Notes: a model not told the origin generated them from the letters alone. A stretch of 64,000 nt of DNA from Paenibacillus_V sp046244365 (GCF_046244365.1 NZ_CP176395.1:3100001-3164000), one strand, 5' to 3'; shown: positions 16,248 through 26,305, numbered from the stretch's first letter. Numbers and translations are program-made.

Positions 16248-18551
16248 ATGGACGATAACCATGTAAAGATGACCGGGCGAAGCGAGGAAGAGACACAAAC
16301 TGGACGGAACAGCGCGATCAGCAGAAGAGCAGTGCTGGCTTCGCTTGGGATGGCAGGGGCTGCGGTCATCGGATCGACGCTCAGCTCCGCTCATGCCAAC
16401 GCCACTTCCGTATTGGAATCGGTATACGGAGATAAGGCCAAGAATCCGGATAAGCCGCCGAAAGATCCGAAGTTGAAGGACTACGGTAATACTGCGGTTC
16501 TGAAAAGCATGGTTGATCTTCTCACCGCACCGATGACAGTTGACACCTTGTACATTTTGCAGGGATACCACGCGAATACGGATTATGGCGGCGGCCTGTT
16601 CTATTGGAACCCGGGCAAGCCAAAGAGCGAACATAACGGCGGGACCGTAATAAGCCCGACTGTTCCGTGGGACGGATCTCGTGCAGGTCATCCCAACTTT
16701 CTTCTTGATGTCGGCGAGTTTCAGCCAGGCGGGCTTGGATGCTTCTGTCGTCCTGAACTCGAAAGCTATCCGGTGCAAATGTTCGGAGCGATAGCCGATT
16801 GGGATGGGGCAACTGGGTTCGATAACCGGATAGTAATAGAAACAACCATCAAGTCTGTTTATAGGACTGTTATCCCGAAGGGGGATTATGGCGTCGCTGC
16901 CGAGGGATCCATTTTCATCCAAGGTTACAATAGCAAGCGAATCGAGGGTGAAGGAACGCTTCACAAGATGGGCCTCAAAGGAATTTTTTCGTTTAACACT
17001 TGCACGGACATTACGATCAGCGGGATCGGTATGGATGGACAGATCGTCCGCGATGAGGCTGAAGGCGGCAACATATGGGATAGAACGCGTCCTGCCGTCA
17101 ATTATGCGTTTGCAGTATCCTTCGCCAGTTGCCACCATTGCGAGGTAAGCGGTACCCGCATCTATGATTTTGCTTGGGATGGGCTGGTCGCACAGGGGAA
17201 AGTCGCGGTGGGCGGCGAGACGGCCACGCTCTCGACCGAGATTGTTTTCCGGAACAATAACATCAGCTCGATTCGCGGGAGCCAAATTTGGCTCAAGGCC
17301 GTTCACGGGGCGGATATTAGCCGGAACAAGCTGTATAACCCGACCGACTTCGCTCAGAAAGCCAATGCGGTATTTCTCGTGGAGTGGTGCGAGGAAGTCA
17401 CCGTCGCACATAACCGAATGAACTTCATCGGGGACAACGCGGTCGGTATAGGCCAAATGCTGAACAACAATGAGTTTGCCCGCAACAAGCGCATAACCGT
17501 CGATCATAACCTGATCAAGACAACCCGTTACCACTCTATCTTGATCGCTCAGGGCGAAGATATCGACATTACGCATAACATCATTCACGAGGCCGGAGCC
17601 AAGTCCGTTATGCCGGGCAACAACTCGGTCGTTCTCACCGCCGCCATTACAATTTTGGCCGGAGGCGTAGAGCCCAGCAATGCGAGGGTTTCGGTCCAAG
17701 GCAACACGATCCGGAATCCGTATGAGTATGGGGTTTATGGATTTGATCGAGCCGGTACTTCTTTCGCCAAATCTTCCGAAGACATCTCTATAGAAGGCAA
17801 CACGATAACCGGGGCGGGAAAACTGCCTACGGCAACCCGGATAGCAAGCGGCGGTATACTGACCCAATACCAGAAGCCGGTCAAAATCGGTGGCAACGTC
17901 ATCGACTACATCACGGGCGACGGAATCCGCGTCTTCGGCGATGCGGTTATAGCCGGAAACGTGCTGTCTCAGTTGATCGGATTCGGCATTAACGTGCCGG
18001 CCGACACGATATGGGGCAATACGGATCTCAGTTCGGCACTAACCGGCAACACGGTCAGAGATGCGACACGAACAGGGATCAGCGTAACAGGACGCGATCA
18101 AATAACGCTAACCGGCAACACGACTATCCGATGCGGCAGAGACGTCAATCCGGGAACGGAGAACATAACGACAGCAACTCATTACGCCGGTATTTCTACA
18201 TACAACATCAGGCTCGTACAAACCGGCGGCAACCATATGCGCGAATGCGGCTCCAGCGGCTTCGTGTCCCGACTGTGCGATTATGTGCATGACACCGGCT
18301 CTACAATGTCGGAGAACGGCCAAGTGTTTACCGTAAACAACTTGAAGAGCGGAGCATATCTGGAAGGCAGCGCAACGCGACTGGTCAAGGCGGCATTCCT
18401 GCTGCCGCAAGGCGATGGCGGTACGACGCAGTATTACCCGATCCGCATCTTGTACGCCGACCCATCGGCAGTCGCAGTTGACGGCCGGTTCATCAACCAT
18501 GCTGCCGCCAGTCTCGGAGTCAAAACAAAATCTTTGGTCAACATTCCATAA
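16248..18551 (+). CDS. Tat-exported right-handed beta-helix protein
   Basis: 767 residues with AGGAGGAATGTACG before the ATG. Twin-arginine leader (S-R-R-A-V-L-A-S at residues 25-32, A-N-A end near 52). The body contains many parallel beta-helix turns of the form I-x-x-N-x-I/V-x-x (for example V-A-H-N-R-M, I-E-G-N-T-I, L-T-G-N-T), as in NosD-like or pectate-lyase-like proteins. The leader and the following S-V-L-E-S-V-Y-G-D segment resemble those of the 1402-3477 protein, so the two are diverged relatives or share a recruited export module. Probably binds or cleaves a surface or environmental polysaccharide. Confidence 0.8.
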   Translation: MDDNHVKMTGRSEEETQTGRNSAISRRAVLASLGMAGAAVIGSTLSSAHANATSVLESVYGDKAKNPDKPPKDPKLKDYGNTAVLKSMVDLLTAPMTVDTLYILQGYHANTDYGGGLFYWNPGKPKSEHNGGTVISPTVPWDGSRAGHPNFLLDVGEFQPGGLGCFCRPELESYPVQMFGAIADWDGATGFDNRIVIETTIKSVYRTVIPKGDYGVAAEGSIFIQGYNSKRIEGEGTLHKMGLKGIFSFNTCTDITISGIGMDGQIVRDEAEGGNIWDRTRPAVNYAFAVSFASCHHCEVSGTRIYDFAWDGLVAQGKVAVGGETATLSTEIVFRNNNISSIRGSQIWLKAVHGADISRNKLYNPTDFAQKANAVFLVEWCEEVTVAHNRMNFIGDNAVGIGQMLNNNEFARNKRITVDHNLIKTTRYHSILIAQGEDIDITHNIIHEAGAKSVMPGNNSVVLTAAITILAGGVEPSNARVSVQGNTIRNPYEYGVYGFDRAGTSFAKSSEDISIEGNTITGAGKLPTATRIASGGILTQYQKPVKIGGNVIDYITGDGIRVFGDAVIAGNVLSQLIGFGINVPADTIWGNTDLSSALTGNTVRDATRTGISVTGRDQITLTGNTTIRCGRDVNPGTENITTATHYAGISTYNIRLVQTGGNHMRECGSSGFVSRLCDYVHDTGSTMSENGQVFTVNNLKSGAYLEGSATRLVKAAFLLPQGDGGTTQYYPIRILYADPSAVAVDGRFINHAAASLGVKTKSLVNIP

Positions 18552-18896
18552 TCAAGCAGAAGAAGTATGCCTGCGCCAAAGGCCGTGGAGGCCCCCGCCC
18601 CATCATCAACCATATCCTTCAAATGAATAGTGGACATTCTCCACACGTTTCCGTCTGGAATTCATAAGCATGATTATGACAGCTCAGCCGAATCCCCTGG
18701 GAACGTTCGTCAACTCACCGTTGTTCCCCTGGAAATAGGGAGGAATAAGGATGCCCTTTCTACAAGCCGTTCGACCGGCGAAGAAGGGGCTTTTGTCTGT
18801 TTTCTTATTGACAAAAAAGTAATTTGGAAACTGCTCTGGCACAGGCTGGGGCAGGGAACGAAAGCTTTTGCCGCTAAATATAAGTTATAGCACGGA
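18552..18896. other. Intergenic stretch without a supported gene
   Basis: A GGGAGGAATAAGG ribosome-like site precedes ATG 18751, but the frame stops after 24 codons (M-P-F-L-Q-A-V-R-P-A-K-K then a hydrophobic stretch). It could be a tiny membrane peptide or the stump of a lost gene. Nothing else is supported. Confidence 0.3.
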
Positions 18897-18924
18897 TCTG
18901 AAGCACTGCTTCAGGTCTTTTTGA
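18897..18924 (+). terminator. Probable intrinsic terminator
   Basis: CTGAAGCACTGCTTCAG hairpin followed by GTCTTTTTGA. Stops plus-strand transcription before the convergent minus-strand genes. Confidence 0.6.
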
Positions 18925-19051
18925 CTTTCAGAGTTTAACGTGTTCAGCGAAAAGAGTATTGGAGTGAAGATTCAATTCCTTCGAGCAACGCAAGCTGCAG
19001 CCGGTTCGCCGATGTGATCGTCAGCTGCAATGAAACAGAAGTCATAGAAGC

Positions 19052-19102
19052 AAAACGCACACTTGCAATGCCGGCTACAGCTTGCAAAGTGTGCGTTTTT
19101 GT
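19052..19102. terminator. Intrinsic terminator of the minus-strand oxidoreductase/isomerase unit
   Basis: AAAACGCACACTTGCAA and its near-perfect inverted partner CTTGCAAAGTGTGCGTTTTT form a long hairpin with A and T tracts. It lies just past the stop of the truncated oxidoreductase gene. Confidence 0.85.
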
Positions 19103-19107
19103 GTTGT

Positions 19108-19839
19108 TTATTCCAAGTTGATGAAATTGCCGGTTGCTTTCGATTCGAACGCGGCCAAAATGACCTGAAGAGACCGCAGCCCTTCCTCGCCCGAAATTTC
19201 CGGCGGCGTCTTGGTAAGGATGCTGTTGACGAAGGCATCAATGACACCGCTGTATGTTTGTTTCTCGTTCGTTGCGATCGCGCCTACCTTGTACCGTTCG
19301 ATCGTCCCGCCTTGCAGTTCCACGATCACTTGGTCTTCCGGGTGAGTTCCGATCTTCATCACTCCGTTCTCGCACCAAAGCACCGTGCTGTTGTCCTGAC
19401 CTTTGTAATACGTCCAGCTGGCGGCAAGCGTGCCAATGGTTCCGCTCTTCATCCGCAACAAGCAGATGGAGTTGTCGTCAACATCCGTGCCTGCTTTATG
19501 CAGCGTTTCGACAAAAGCGGCTACTTCGCTTACTTCGTCGTCCAGCAGCCAGCGGATCAGGTCGGACTTATGGACGCCCAGGTCACCCATAGCGCCCATT
19601 ACGGCTTCGGCCTTGCGGAAAAACCAGCTGTTTCGGCCGTCCAAGCTCCAGCTTTCCGGGCCGGGATGGCCGAATGAGGTGCGGAATGTCAGCACTTTGC
19701 CGAGTCGTCCGGACACCAAAATTTCTTTCGCTTTCACATGAGGTGGCATCAGCCGCTGGTTGTGGCTGACCATCAGATAAACGCCGTTGCAATGGGCAGC
19801 CTCGATCATGGCTAAACATTCTGCAAGGTTACACGTCTC
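19108..19839 (-). pseudogene. Gfo/Idh/MocA oxidoreductase lacking its NAD-binding N-terminus
   Basis: The frame matches the middle and C-terminal alpha/beta domain of Gfo/Idh/MocA sugar dehydrogenases (S-H-N-Q-R-L, then M-G-A-M-G-D-L-G-V-H-K-S-D-L-I). Homology-like sequence starts at C-N-L-A-E-C-L-A-M, about residue 115 of a normal 340-residue enzyme. The Rossmann G-x-G-x-x-G part is absent. Upstream the frame runs straight into the end of the isomerase gene, whose stop lies inside it. A deletion thus joined the isomerase 3' end to the inside of this gene. An internal ATG at 19809 could still give a 233-residue stub, which could not bind NAD. Confidence 0.8.
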
Positions 19840-20623
19840 CTTCAGGTTTTGATAATGAAACAGGATAATGCTGCTTCAACCAGCGCAGGCTGTTTGCGAC
19901 ACATTCGAGCGGCGGCTTCTGGCAGCTGTCCTGCTCGATGATGAGCCATTTGACCCCGGCCGCGCCCGAAGCGGTGATGACAGCCGGCAAGTTTACTTCG
20001 CCTTGTCCCAGTTCAAGCGTCTGCATCCGATTGTCCGCACTGCGGTTGAAGTCTTTCAGATGCAGCAGCGGCAGCCTTCCCGCATAACGGCCAATGTAAT
20101 CAACCAGATCCTGCTTCGCGTACTGCACCCAGCAGACGTCCATCTCAACCTGCACCTCATCTGCGCCGGTGGAAGCGTACAAGGCATCAAAAACAACCTG
20201 CCCGCCGATCCTGCTCTCGAACTCAAATGCGTGGTTATGATAGCCGAACTGCAGACCGTACTTGCGCACCTCTGCGCCAACCTCCTGAAAGTATGCGAAC
20301 AAGCGGGTCCAGTCTTCCTCAGTCTTCCTTTCGCTATTAGGCACAATGGGGCAAATCAGATATTGTCCGCCGATGGTTTTCAGATACTCGATTTCGCCAA
20401 ACAAATTATTGCGGATATTGGATAGACTTACGTGACTGCCGATCGCTTTCAGGCCGAGTTCATCGAGCAGCGCGCGCAGTTCTACTGCCGGCGTGCCGAA
20501 GTATCCGGCGAATTCGACGCCTTCATAACCGAGCTCCGCTACTTTGCTTAACGTTCCAGCCGGATCGGCGGCCATATGATCCCGTAGGGTGTACAACTGT
20601 AATCCAATGCCCATACGTTGCAA
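19829..20623 (-). CDS. Sugar phosphate isomerase/epimerase (xylose isomerase-like TIM barrel)
   Basis: 264 residues from TTG 20623, chosen because AAGAGGTG lies seven bases upstream; the longer upstream reading has no ribosome site. The sequence begins M-G-I-G-L-Q-L-Y-T-L-R-D after three codons, the hallmark of the AP-endonuclease-2/IolE/HPI family. Likely metal ligands are in G-Y-E-G-V-E-F, Y-H-N-H-A-F-E-F, E-M-D-V-C-W and the late E-Q-D. It would isomerise or dehydrate a sugar or inositol derivative together with the adjacent dehydrogenase. The last residues may be altered by the deletion that truncated that neighbour. Confidence 0.85.
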   Translation of the reverse strand: MQRMGIGLQLYTLRDHMAADPAGTLSKVAELGYEGVEFAGYFGTPAVELRALLDELGLKAIGSHVSLSNIRNNLFGEIEYLKTIGGQYLICPIVPNSERKTEEDWTRLFAYFQEVGAEVRKYGLQFGYHNHAFEFESRIGGQVVFDALYASTGADEVQVEMDVCWVQYAKQDLVDYIGRYAGRLPLLHLKDFNRSADNRMQTLELGQGEVNLPAVITASGAAGVKWLIIEQDSCQKPPLECVANSLRWLKQHYPVSLSKPEGDV

Positions 20624-20826
20624 TGCCGTCACCTCTTTCGTAAAGTAAATTGCTAATAGACTTCTTTGTAACCGGAATAACGCCGCAGATTGGGAACGTC
20701 TTGCTGGCATTGCCGGCGCCGTTAGGGCTGTTTCGGAATTTTGCTAACAAGATGTTCCCTGAGATGGCGACTATGGCGACCATGCGCTGCATAACAGGAA
20801 TCGTCGCTTAAATAGCATTTATCGCG

Positions 20827-21783
20827 TCAGTTTACCGTGTTAAGGACATATTTGGCTTTTTGCAACCAGACATCACCCGGACTGACGCTGCATTCTCCGG
20901 AGAAGTCGAAGTACAATTTATTATAGAGCTCCGCATTCGAGACGTGATGATTTTCATTCGGCAGCCATACGTTCCGTTCTTGAATCTCCAGTTCGGCGGA
21001 AATCCCAGACGATGTTCCCCATGCCATCACTTTCCTGATACCGGGACGTTTCCGATTCGCTTCATGGGTAAATCCATCCCTGGATATATCGTAAGCTTCA
21101 GGATCGGAATCGCAGCATAGGCGATCGGTTATTTGGTCGGCCGAAGCCCCGAGTAATTTCCGTTTGATCGGCAGCATGGCGAAATAGGAGCGGCTCAGCG
21201 CCGTGTCGACAAGCCATTCGATCTCTTGGTCCAGGCAAATCCGGCTGGAATGGATGCGAAACAATTTGTAATGTTTGGCTACGGGGATGCTTCTTGTCGG
21301 ATCTACAATCCATTGTCCTGCCGATAGATGCTTGATATCCCGGAATAATCGGGAATGAGAAATAAAAGTGATGGATCTGCATGTAAATGTACCGGGAATG
21401 CTCGGATCCTGCTCCACATCGTCGAAGAAAAAACGTGCGTTTAACATAATCTCGTCCCCGTGGGCATTTCCTCCCATGAAATCCGAGGCGTCCTTTTCCA
21501 TGATTGCGCATTCCCATTCGCCTCCGTGCACGATAGGACCTGATCTGACGTTCGCAAACGAATACGCGCCGATTCGTTCGACCTCGTACACCTCATGCAT
21601 TCGCCATACATCCAAGTTATGATTCGGTTTGACGGCATCTGCATCGAATGGAACCTGAAATCGCTTCAACTGATAATGAAGATAACGGTTGCTTTTCGGA
21701 TTCGTTCCTTTGATATAAAAATGTATTGCGTTTGTTTGCTTAATGACAACAAGCTCAGTAGGATCGCTGTTCATTTCCGGCAT
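20827..21783 (-). CDS. Unrecognised 318-residue protein paired with the DUF6259-like glycosidase
   Basis: I do not recognise a family. The second ATG (21783) is best placed behind AAGGGG; ATG 21786 is three bases earlier. No signal peptide or membrane helix. The sequence looks beta-rich, with conserved-looking patches such as G-G-N-A-H-G-D-E-I, W-I-V-D-P-T-R-S and W-G-T-S-S-G-I-S. It begins about 10 bases after the stop of the larger glycosidase-like gene, so the two are surely co-expressed and probably act on the same carbohydrate. It could be a beta-sandwich lyase or binding protein; this is a guess. Confidence 0.7.
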   Translation of the reverse strand: MPEMNSDPTELVVIKQTNAIHFYIKGTNPKSNRYLHYQLKRFQVPFDADAVKPNHNLDVWRMHEVYEVERIGAYSFANVRSGPIVHGGEWECAIMEKDASDFMGGNAHGDEIMLNARFFFDDVEQDPSIPGTFTCRSITFISHSRLFRDIKHLSAGQWIVDPTRSIPVAKHYKLFRIHSSRICLDQEIEWLVDTALSRSYFAMLPIKRKLLGASADQITDRLCCDSDPEAYDISRDGFTHEANRKRPGIRKVMAWGTSSGISAELEIQERNVWLPNENHHVSNAELYNKLYFDFSGECSVSPGDVWLQKAKYVLNTVN

Positions 21784-21792
21784 CATTGCCCC

Positions 21793-24015
21793 TTACATCT
21801 CGTCGTAAAGAATATGAATGAAAGCCAGTCTTGCCGATGCTGCGGTGATCTGCATAATCGGCTCACCCTCGTGCGTCAACGGAGTGACACTGAGTATTTT
21901 GCAATTTGAAGCCGGCTCGCCTTCGTGAGAATCTGTCGCTAACTCATACAGAACAGCACTCTTCACAGTCCGTCCCTTCGGTTTGAAATCGATCGTCCAT
22001 GCCGATTCCGGATTCCGGCTGCATACGGTTATGATCGTTTCCCGATTTTCAAAACGGAAGGTCTTTGCCGTTACTCCAGACGTCGAATGAACGATTTCGG
22101 TATCATCAAGAAATGTTCCTTGGCCGTAAAGCTCCAGCCACTGCTTTCGCAGCCGGACAACCTTCATCACGTAGTTCAGCATGTCGGGATCGCTCTGGAA
22201 CGTATTGTCATTTTCAAGGTCATACATCCACAAGTAGCATCCGATCAAAAACGCCCGGTCGATCATGTCCCGGGAAACCTGGGAGACGTGTACAGGACGC
22301 ATGGCCTGCTTTTTAGAAGGGTAAATCATATCGATCAGCCTCTGATCGGGGAACGTATACCGATACAATTCCGGAAAAGCTCCGCTATGGTGATAAAAAA
22401 ATGTCGAGATCAGCTGTCCGCATATTTTGTTTCCGTGAATGTCGGTAACACCCTCGTACATCGAGCCGATGGCGAACCGTTCATTGACCTGGTCCAGAAA
22501 CTGACCATATCCGATATTCCATCCGTCGTGGCGGTGGTTATGATCCGCGCGAAAGCAAAACTGCGGCGGCGACATTCCCAACTGATCGAAGTACATCGAG
22601 TCCGCCCCTATTTTGTCCACCAAAAAGCGAACCGTTTCGAACAAATAGTGCCGCCAGCCTTCCGATCCATTGCATAAGACGGCAAAAGAAAGGTTGTCGT
22701 CGCCGTAACGTTCGATCTTCATAAGTCCGGTACGGTTGTGCACGGCATAATCATCTCTTAATGATGTAAGCTCCTCATACTCCATATTCAATAATTTCGA
22801 ATTGATGTAAAACGCCACATGACCGCCGTTCCGGCGAATCGCCTGAACATGTTCAGCCAGCTCCTCGGCGGTGCCCAGTTCCGGGTCGGGCCGATAAATC
22901 GGGAAGCCATGGTCGAAACCATCGACATGCCAGCCGGACAGGAGCAGATGATTGAGTCCCATTTGCTTTGCTTGCTCATAGAGCCGGGGCAAGTCCCGAA
23001 ACTTATGAACAATTGTTCCATCCTGATATTTGAAGTCATAATGGGCTACGAGTCCGGCACTCTTTGCAAACCATTCCGGAACGGCGATCTCGCGTTCGCT
23101 GCCGACTCCCTTCCGCCATCCCCGGTACCGGTCCGCCCCCCAATGCCAATCTCCCGGATGAATTGCAACGGCATATCGTCCCGAATTCCATGTTTCTTCA
23201 TTTTCCAGGAATGGATACCGAATGGCATTGAAGCCCATGCCCGGCTCGGCGGGGCCGAACGTTTCGCAATGCAAGCCTGCCACATGAAATTGCTCATCGT
23301 AGGAGGCAAGATAGAGGCCATGGCCTTCACTGTAATAATCCAGCCACATCATGGAAAGAGGCCCGGAATATCGATGCTCCCGAACAAACGAACCGTCCTT
23401 TTCCCTTTTTGAATTGACTCCGTTTAAATAGTAGTTGTACTTGTAATCCTGCCACTTCCAATGGATGATGGAAGGGGGGGCGGCGTATGTTTCCACCGCA
23501 TTCGTAATTTTTTCACCGGCATTGAACGGATAGACAAGTGTATCGTCTTGCCACGTCTCTCCCCAGTACACGCCGAATAAGCATGGAAAACGAACCTCTT
23601 CCACGACGATATCCGGTTCCTGGTGCTCCAACCGGATCGTCCAAACCGTCTCCGGATCGCCCGGAACAATCCGGACGCCGATCTCCACGGCAATGTGAAG
23701 ATCCCCGACGGGGGAGTGAAGGTGTTCGTACCGCATCCGAATCTCAGAGATGCCTTCCTCAGACGAGGCTAAACTGATGTGCGGTTTCAGCTTGTTATTG
23801 ACCGCCGCTTCGCGAGAAGCCGGGGCTCCGACACAAAACGGCTCTTCGCTGCCTTTTCTCAGCATCAGAGCGAACGGCATACTGCGATTGCGAAACCAAT
23901 TTTTCAACAGATTTTCGCCGGTAATGTTGTTCACGAGCTCCACAAGTTCGCCTGTCACGCTGTCGAAGGCAAGACCGACGTATTGGTTTTCCAGGCGGAT
24001 TTTCCGCTTATTCAC
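21793..24015 (-). CDS. DUF6259-like TIM-barrel glycoside hydrolase
   Basis: 740 residues from GTG 24015, chosen because GGAGG lies seven bases upstream; ATG 24033 has no ribosome site. No signal peptide, hence cytoplasmic. The N-terminal third is a beta-sandwich (opening N-Q-Y-V-G-L-A-F-D), followed by a barrel with H-L-L-L-S-G-W-H-V-D, H-V-A-F-Y-I-N-S and D-S-M-Y-F-D-Q-L-G strand ends that carry acidic residues. This matches large uncharacterised proteins annotated as DUF6259, distantly like alpha-galactosidase-type clans. It follows an AraC gene on the same strand and precedes the unknown 20827 gene. Substrate unknown. Confidence 0.75.
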   Translation of the reverse strand: MNKRKIRLENQYVGLAFDSVTGELVELVNNITGENLLKNWFRNRSMPFALMLRKGSEEPFCVGAPASREAAVNNKLKPHISLASSEEGISEIRMRYEHLHSPVGDLHIAVEIGVRIVPGDPETVWTIRLEHQEPDIVVEEVRFPCLFGVYWGETWQDDTLVYPFNAGEKITNAVETYAAPPSIIHWKWQDYKYNYYLNGVNSKREKDGSFVREHRYSGPLSMMWLDYYSEGHGLYLASYDEQFHVAGLHCETFGPAEPGMGFNAIRYPFLENEETWNSGRYAVAIHPGDWHWGADRYRGWRKGVGSEREIAVPEWFAKSAGLVAHYDFKYQDGTIVHKFRDLPRLYEQAKQMGLNHLLLSGWHVDGFDHGFPIYRPDPELGTAEELAEHVQAIRRNGGHVAFYINSKLLNMEYEELTSLRDDYAVHNRTGLMKIERYGDDNLSFAVLCNGSEGWRHYLFETVRFLVDKIGADSMYFDQLGMSPPQFCFRADHNHRHDGWNIGYGQFLDQVNERFAIGSMYEGVTDIHGNKICGQLISTFFYHHSGAFPELYRYTFPDQRLIDMIYPSKKQAMRPVHVSQVSRDMIDRAFLIGCYLWMYDLENDNTFQSDPDMLNYVMKVVRLRKQWLELYGQGTFLDDTEIVHSTSGVTAKTFRFENRETIITVCSRNPESAWTIDFKPKGRTVKSAVLYELATDSHEGEPASNCKILSVTPLTHEGEPIMQITAASARLAFIHILYDEM

Positions 24016-24191
24016 CTGATTCCTCCTGTCCATCTTTTGTGTGATTTAATCATGATTATCTTGCCGTTCGAAGGGACTCATTCGTCTCCTTTATCCACAA
24101 ATAATCAGATTAATTGATTCTACAGGGGAAATTTTAATATATATTCGTGCGGTCATCCATGAGTGGAAAAATTGTTATTTGAACAATTCAA

Positions 24192-25025
24192 TCAATAAGA
24201 AGTTTGCCTGGAGCGAAGAATCATCTCCCTGAGCGGCATGAATGCAACGGGGTGTCCTTTCTGAACGGCTGATGGTGCAAGTCCGGTACATGTTTTAAAG
24301 ACGCGGTGGAAATGGGATTGCTCGCAAAACCCGAGATGATCGGATATTTCCGCTATCGTCATCCCGCTGTTCTTGAGCAACTCACAGGCTACGGATACTT
24401 TGACTTGACGAATGTATTCAACCGGGGTTTGTCCAAGCGTTTCTTTGAACAATTTGGTTACATGATTTGGCGAACGCTCAATGTGATCGGCGAGATCGGA
24501 CAGGCGGAGCGGTTTGCAATGGTTGTGAATAATGTAGGACTGCAGCCGATTCATCAGATCCTGCTTGACCGCGGACACGCCTTGTTTCCGGGAATGTTCC
24601 TGAATGACCCACCCGAGCAGCTCCGTCAAGATTCCTTCGCAAATCAGATCGTTGCCGGACGTTTGGTTGAACCATTGCATTAAAAGGACGGAAAACCGCT
24701 GCTTAAAGTAGATTTCGTTTTGGATTTTGCAGGTAAAGAAGCCGTTTGCCCTCAAAGGAGCAAGAGCGGCATCCGCATTTCCTGTGGAAGTGAAGTGGGT
24801 GGAATATTTCTGGTGCAGCTCTTTGTCTTCGTTTTGACAGGAACGGCTCGTTCCGGCCGGAATGAACATCACGTCGCCTTGCTTCAGCTCGACGACTTGA
24901 TCCAAAAGATGGTAGACTACCTTTCCGCTTGATACGAAAATCAGAATATGATGCGGCACTTTTTTGTCGTTGATGCTCCATTTTTCGATGCGATCGTCAT
25001 AAATGACAGATTTGATAGTAAGCAT
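24192..25025 (-). CDS. AraC-family regulator with cupin sensor domain
   Basis: 277 residues, AAGGAGGCG before the ATG. The N-terminal half is a cupin-like ligand domain (L-K-Q-G-D-V-M-F-I-P-A-G). The C-terminal half is an AraC double helix-turn-helix with L-R-L-S-D-L-A-D-H-I and M-T-I-A-E-I-S-D-H-L-G-F. It sits 176 bases upstream of the DUF6259-like gene on the same strand and most likely activates that pair. Ligand unknown, probably a sugar. Confidence 0.92.
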   Translation of the reverse strand: MLTIKSVIYDDRIEKWSINDKKVPHHILIFVSSGKVVYHLLDQVVELKQGDVMFIPAGTSRSCQNEDKELHQKYSTHFTSTGNADAALAPLRANGFFTCKIQNEIYFKQRFSVLLMQWFNQTSGNDLICEGILTELLGWVIQEHSRKQGVSAVKQDLMNRLQSYIIHNHCKPLRLSDLADHIERSPNHVTKLFKETLGQTPVEYIRQVKVSVACELLKNSGMTIAEISDHLGFCEQSHFHRVFKTCTGLAPSAVQKGHPVAFMPLREMILRSRQTSY

Positions 25026-25263
25026 GTAACGCCTCCTTGAGATTTTTTTTTGAAGGTTAATAATAATTGAATTATATAAAAAGTTTTGTTATTGTTCATT
25101 GTCCCTGTGGTAATATTCATATAAAGATTTTAGCATATGATCGGATCGATAGGGGGGATTGGATGAGTGAATTGTTTAAATGATGAATATGGTTAATAAC
25201 TCAAAAACGACGTTTTCAAGGATAAATATGGGTGAAAAGGTTTAAAATTTTGGGTAAATTCGA

Positions 25264-26305
25264 ATGCGCTTACAGAAAGTATTATTTGCAAGTTTAACAC
25301 GACGATTACAAGTGGGATTGCCTAATGGATACGGAAAAAATCGGGTACAAGCAGTCGACAAAATCGGAAAAGAGCGGGAGCTCGCATCCTTCAACGAGAT
25401 GTACAAGCATTATTACCGGCTTTGGTCCATGCATCAGCCGATGTTCGCCGAACGCTTCTGGCTGGATTTGCTGAAGCAGAAAATTCCCGCAAACTCCGAA
25501 ACCATCAAGGATATTCTGAGCAAGCAAAATTTCCCGTTTACCGAAACGGCGACATTTTTGCCGGTCTTGATAAGCGTTCAGCTTTGGCGTAAATCGTTGA
25601 CCTTGAGAGAACAAAATATTATGGAATATGCACTGCGGAATGCCGCAGAGGAATTGATCCTTAAAGCGGAAGGGCAAATCGTGAATATGGATGCCGGCAA
25701 CCTGCTTATCATTCTTCCATCCGATGAAAGGCTGAGCGATCTTCGCGTGATCGAGCAAGACTGCCGTAAGTATATCGATGCTTGCGCACGAAACTTTTAT
25801 TGCGATCTCTCCTGCTATATCGGCAAACCGGTATCGATTCAAGAGATGCGTGAGATGGTTGCCTCTTTGCTCGCGATGGAGAAGGACAACGTCGCTTGGC
25901 AAAGCGGGGTGTTCCATAAGGCCACCGGCCAGGCCATCATCCACGAGCATGTCGATTTGCCTGCCATGAGCGGCTGGGCGGAGCTGCTGAAGCAGGGATC
26001 CAAAGATTTTTTGCTCGTCGAGGTTGCTGCCTGTCTGGACTCGTTAAAGAAGAAGCCAGGCTTGAGTGCGAAACTATTGCAGCAGTTTTATCAAGACTTT
26101 TTGCAGATGATTCATTATGTTTTGACGGTGAAAGGCATGCAGGCACATAAGATCGTTTCCGAATACGTAACGCCGGAACGAGCCGCGTCTGCGACGCGTT
26201 CGATCCATAATCTTCAAGACGAACTTCTCCCATTTCGCCAAAATGTTCAAAAAAGCGACGAATATGAGCCCGCAAGACTACCGTAAAACGAATCGGGAAA
26301 GCTAG
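25264..26305 (+). pseudogene. Broken YesN-type AraC response regulator (receiver and most of DNA-binding domain lost)
   Basis: The 340-codon frame matches only the middle region of YesN-type response regulators (K-E-R-E-L-A-S-F-N-E-M-Y onward). The N-terminal receiver with its phosphorylated Asp is absent, replaced by about 35 unrelated residues. At the 3' end the frame stops at 26284-26286. Overlapping it in the +2 frame is H-F-A-K-M-F-K-K-A-T-N-M-S-P-Q-D-Y-R, the typical last helix of an AraC domain, ending at 26305. So almost all of the helix-turn-helix was deleted and the remainder is out of frame. The matching YesM histidine kinase is missing too. Confidence 0.8.

Noticed and set aside
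16104..17867. A 587-codon open frame on the minus strand opposite the second beta-helix gene
   Set aside because: It lies antisense within a gene with a clear Tat leader and ribosome site, has no ribosome site itself and shows no family motif; it is a by-product of codon bias.
18751..18825. A 24-residue peptide with a good ribosome-like site
   Set aside because: It is too short to support, has no known match, and its position suggests a stump; mentioned only in the intergenic note.
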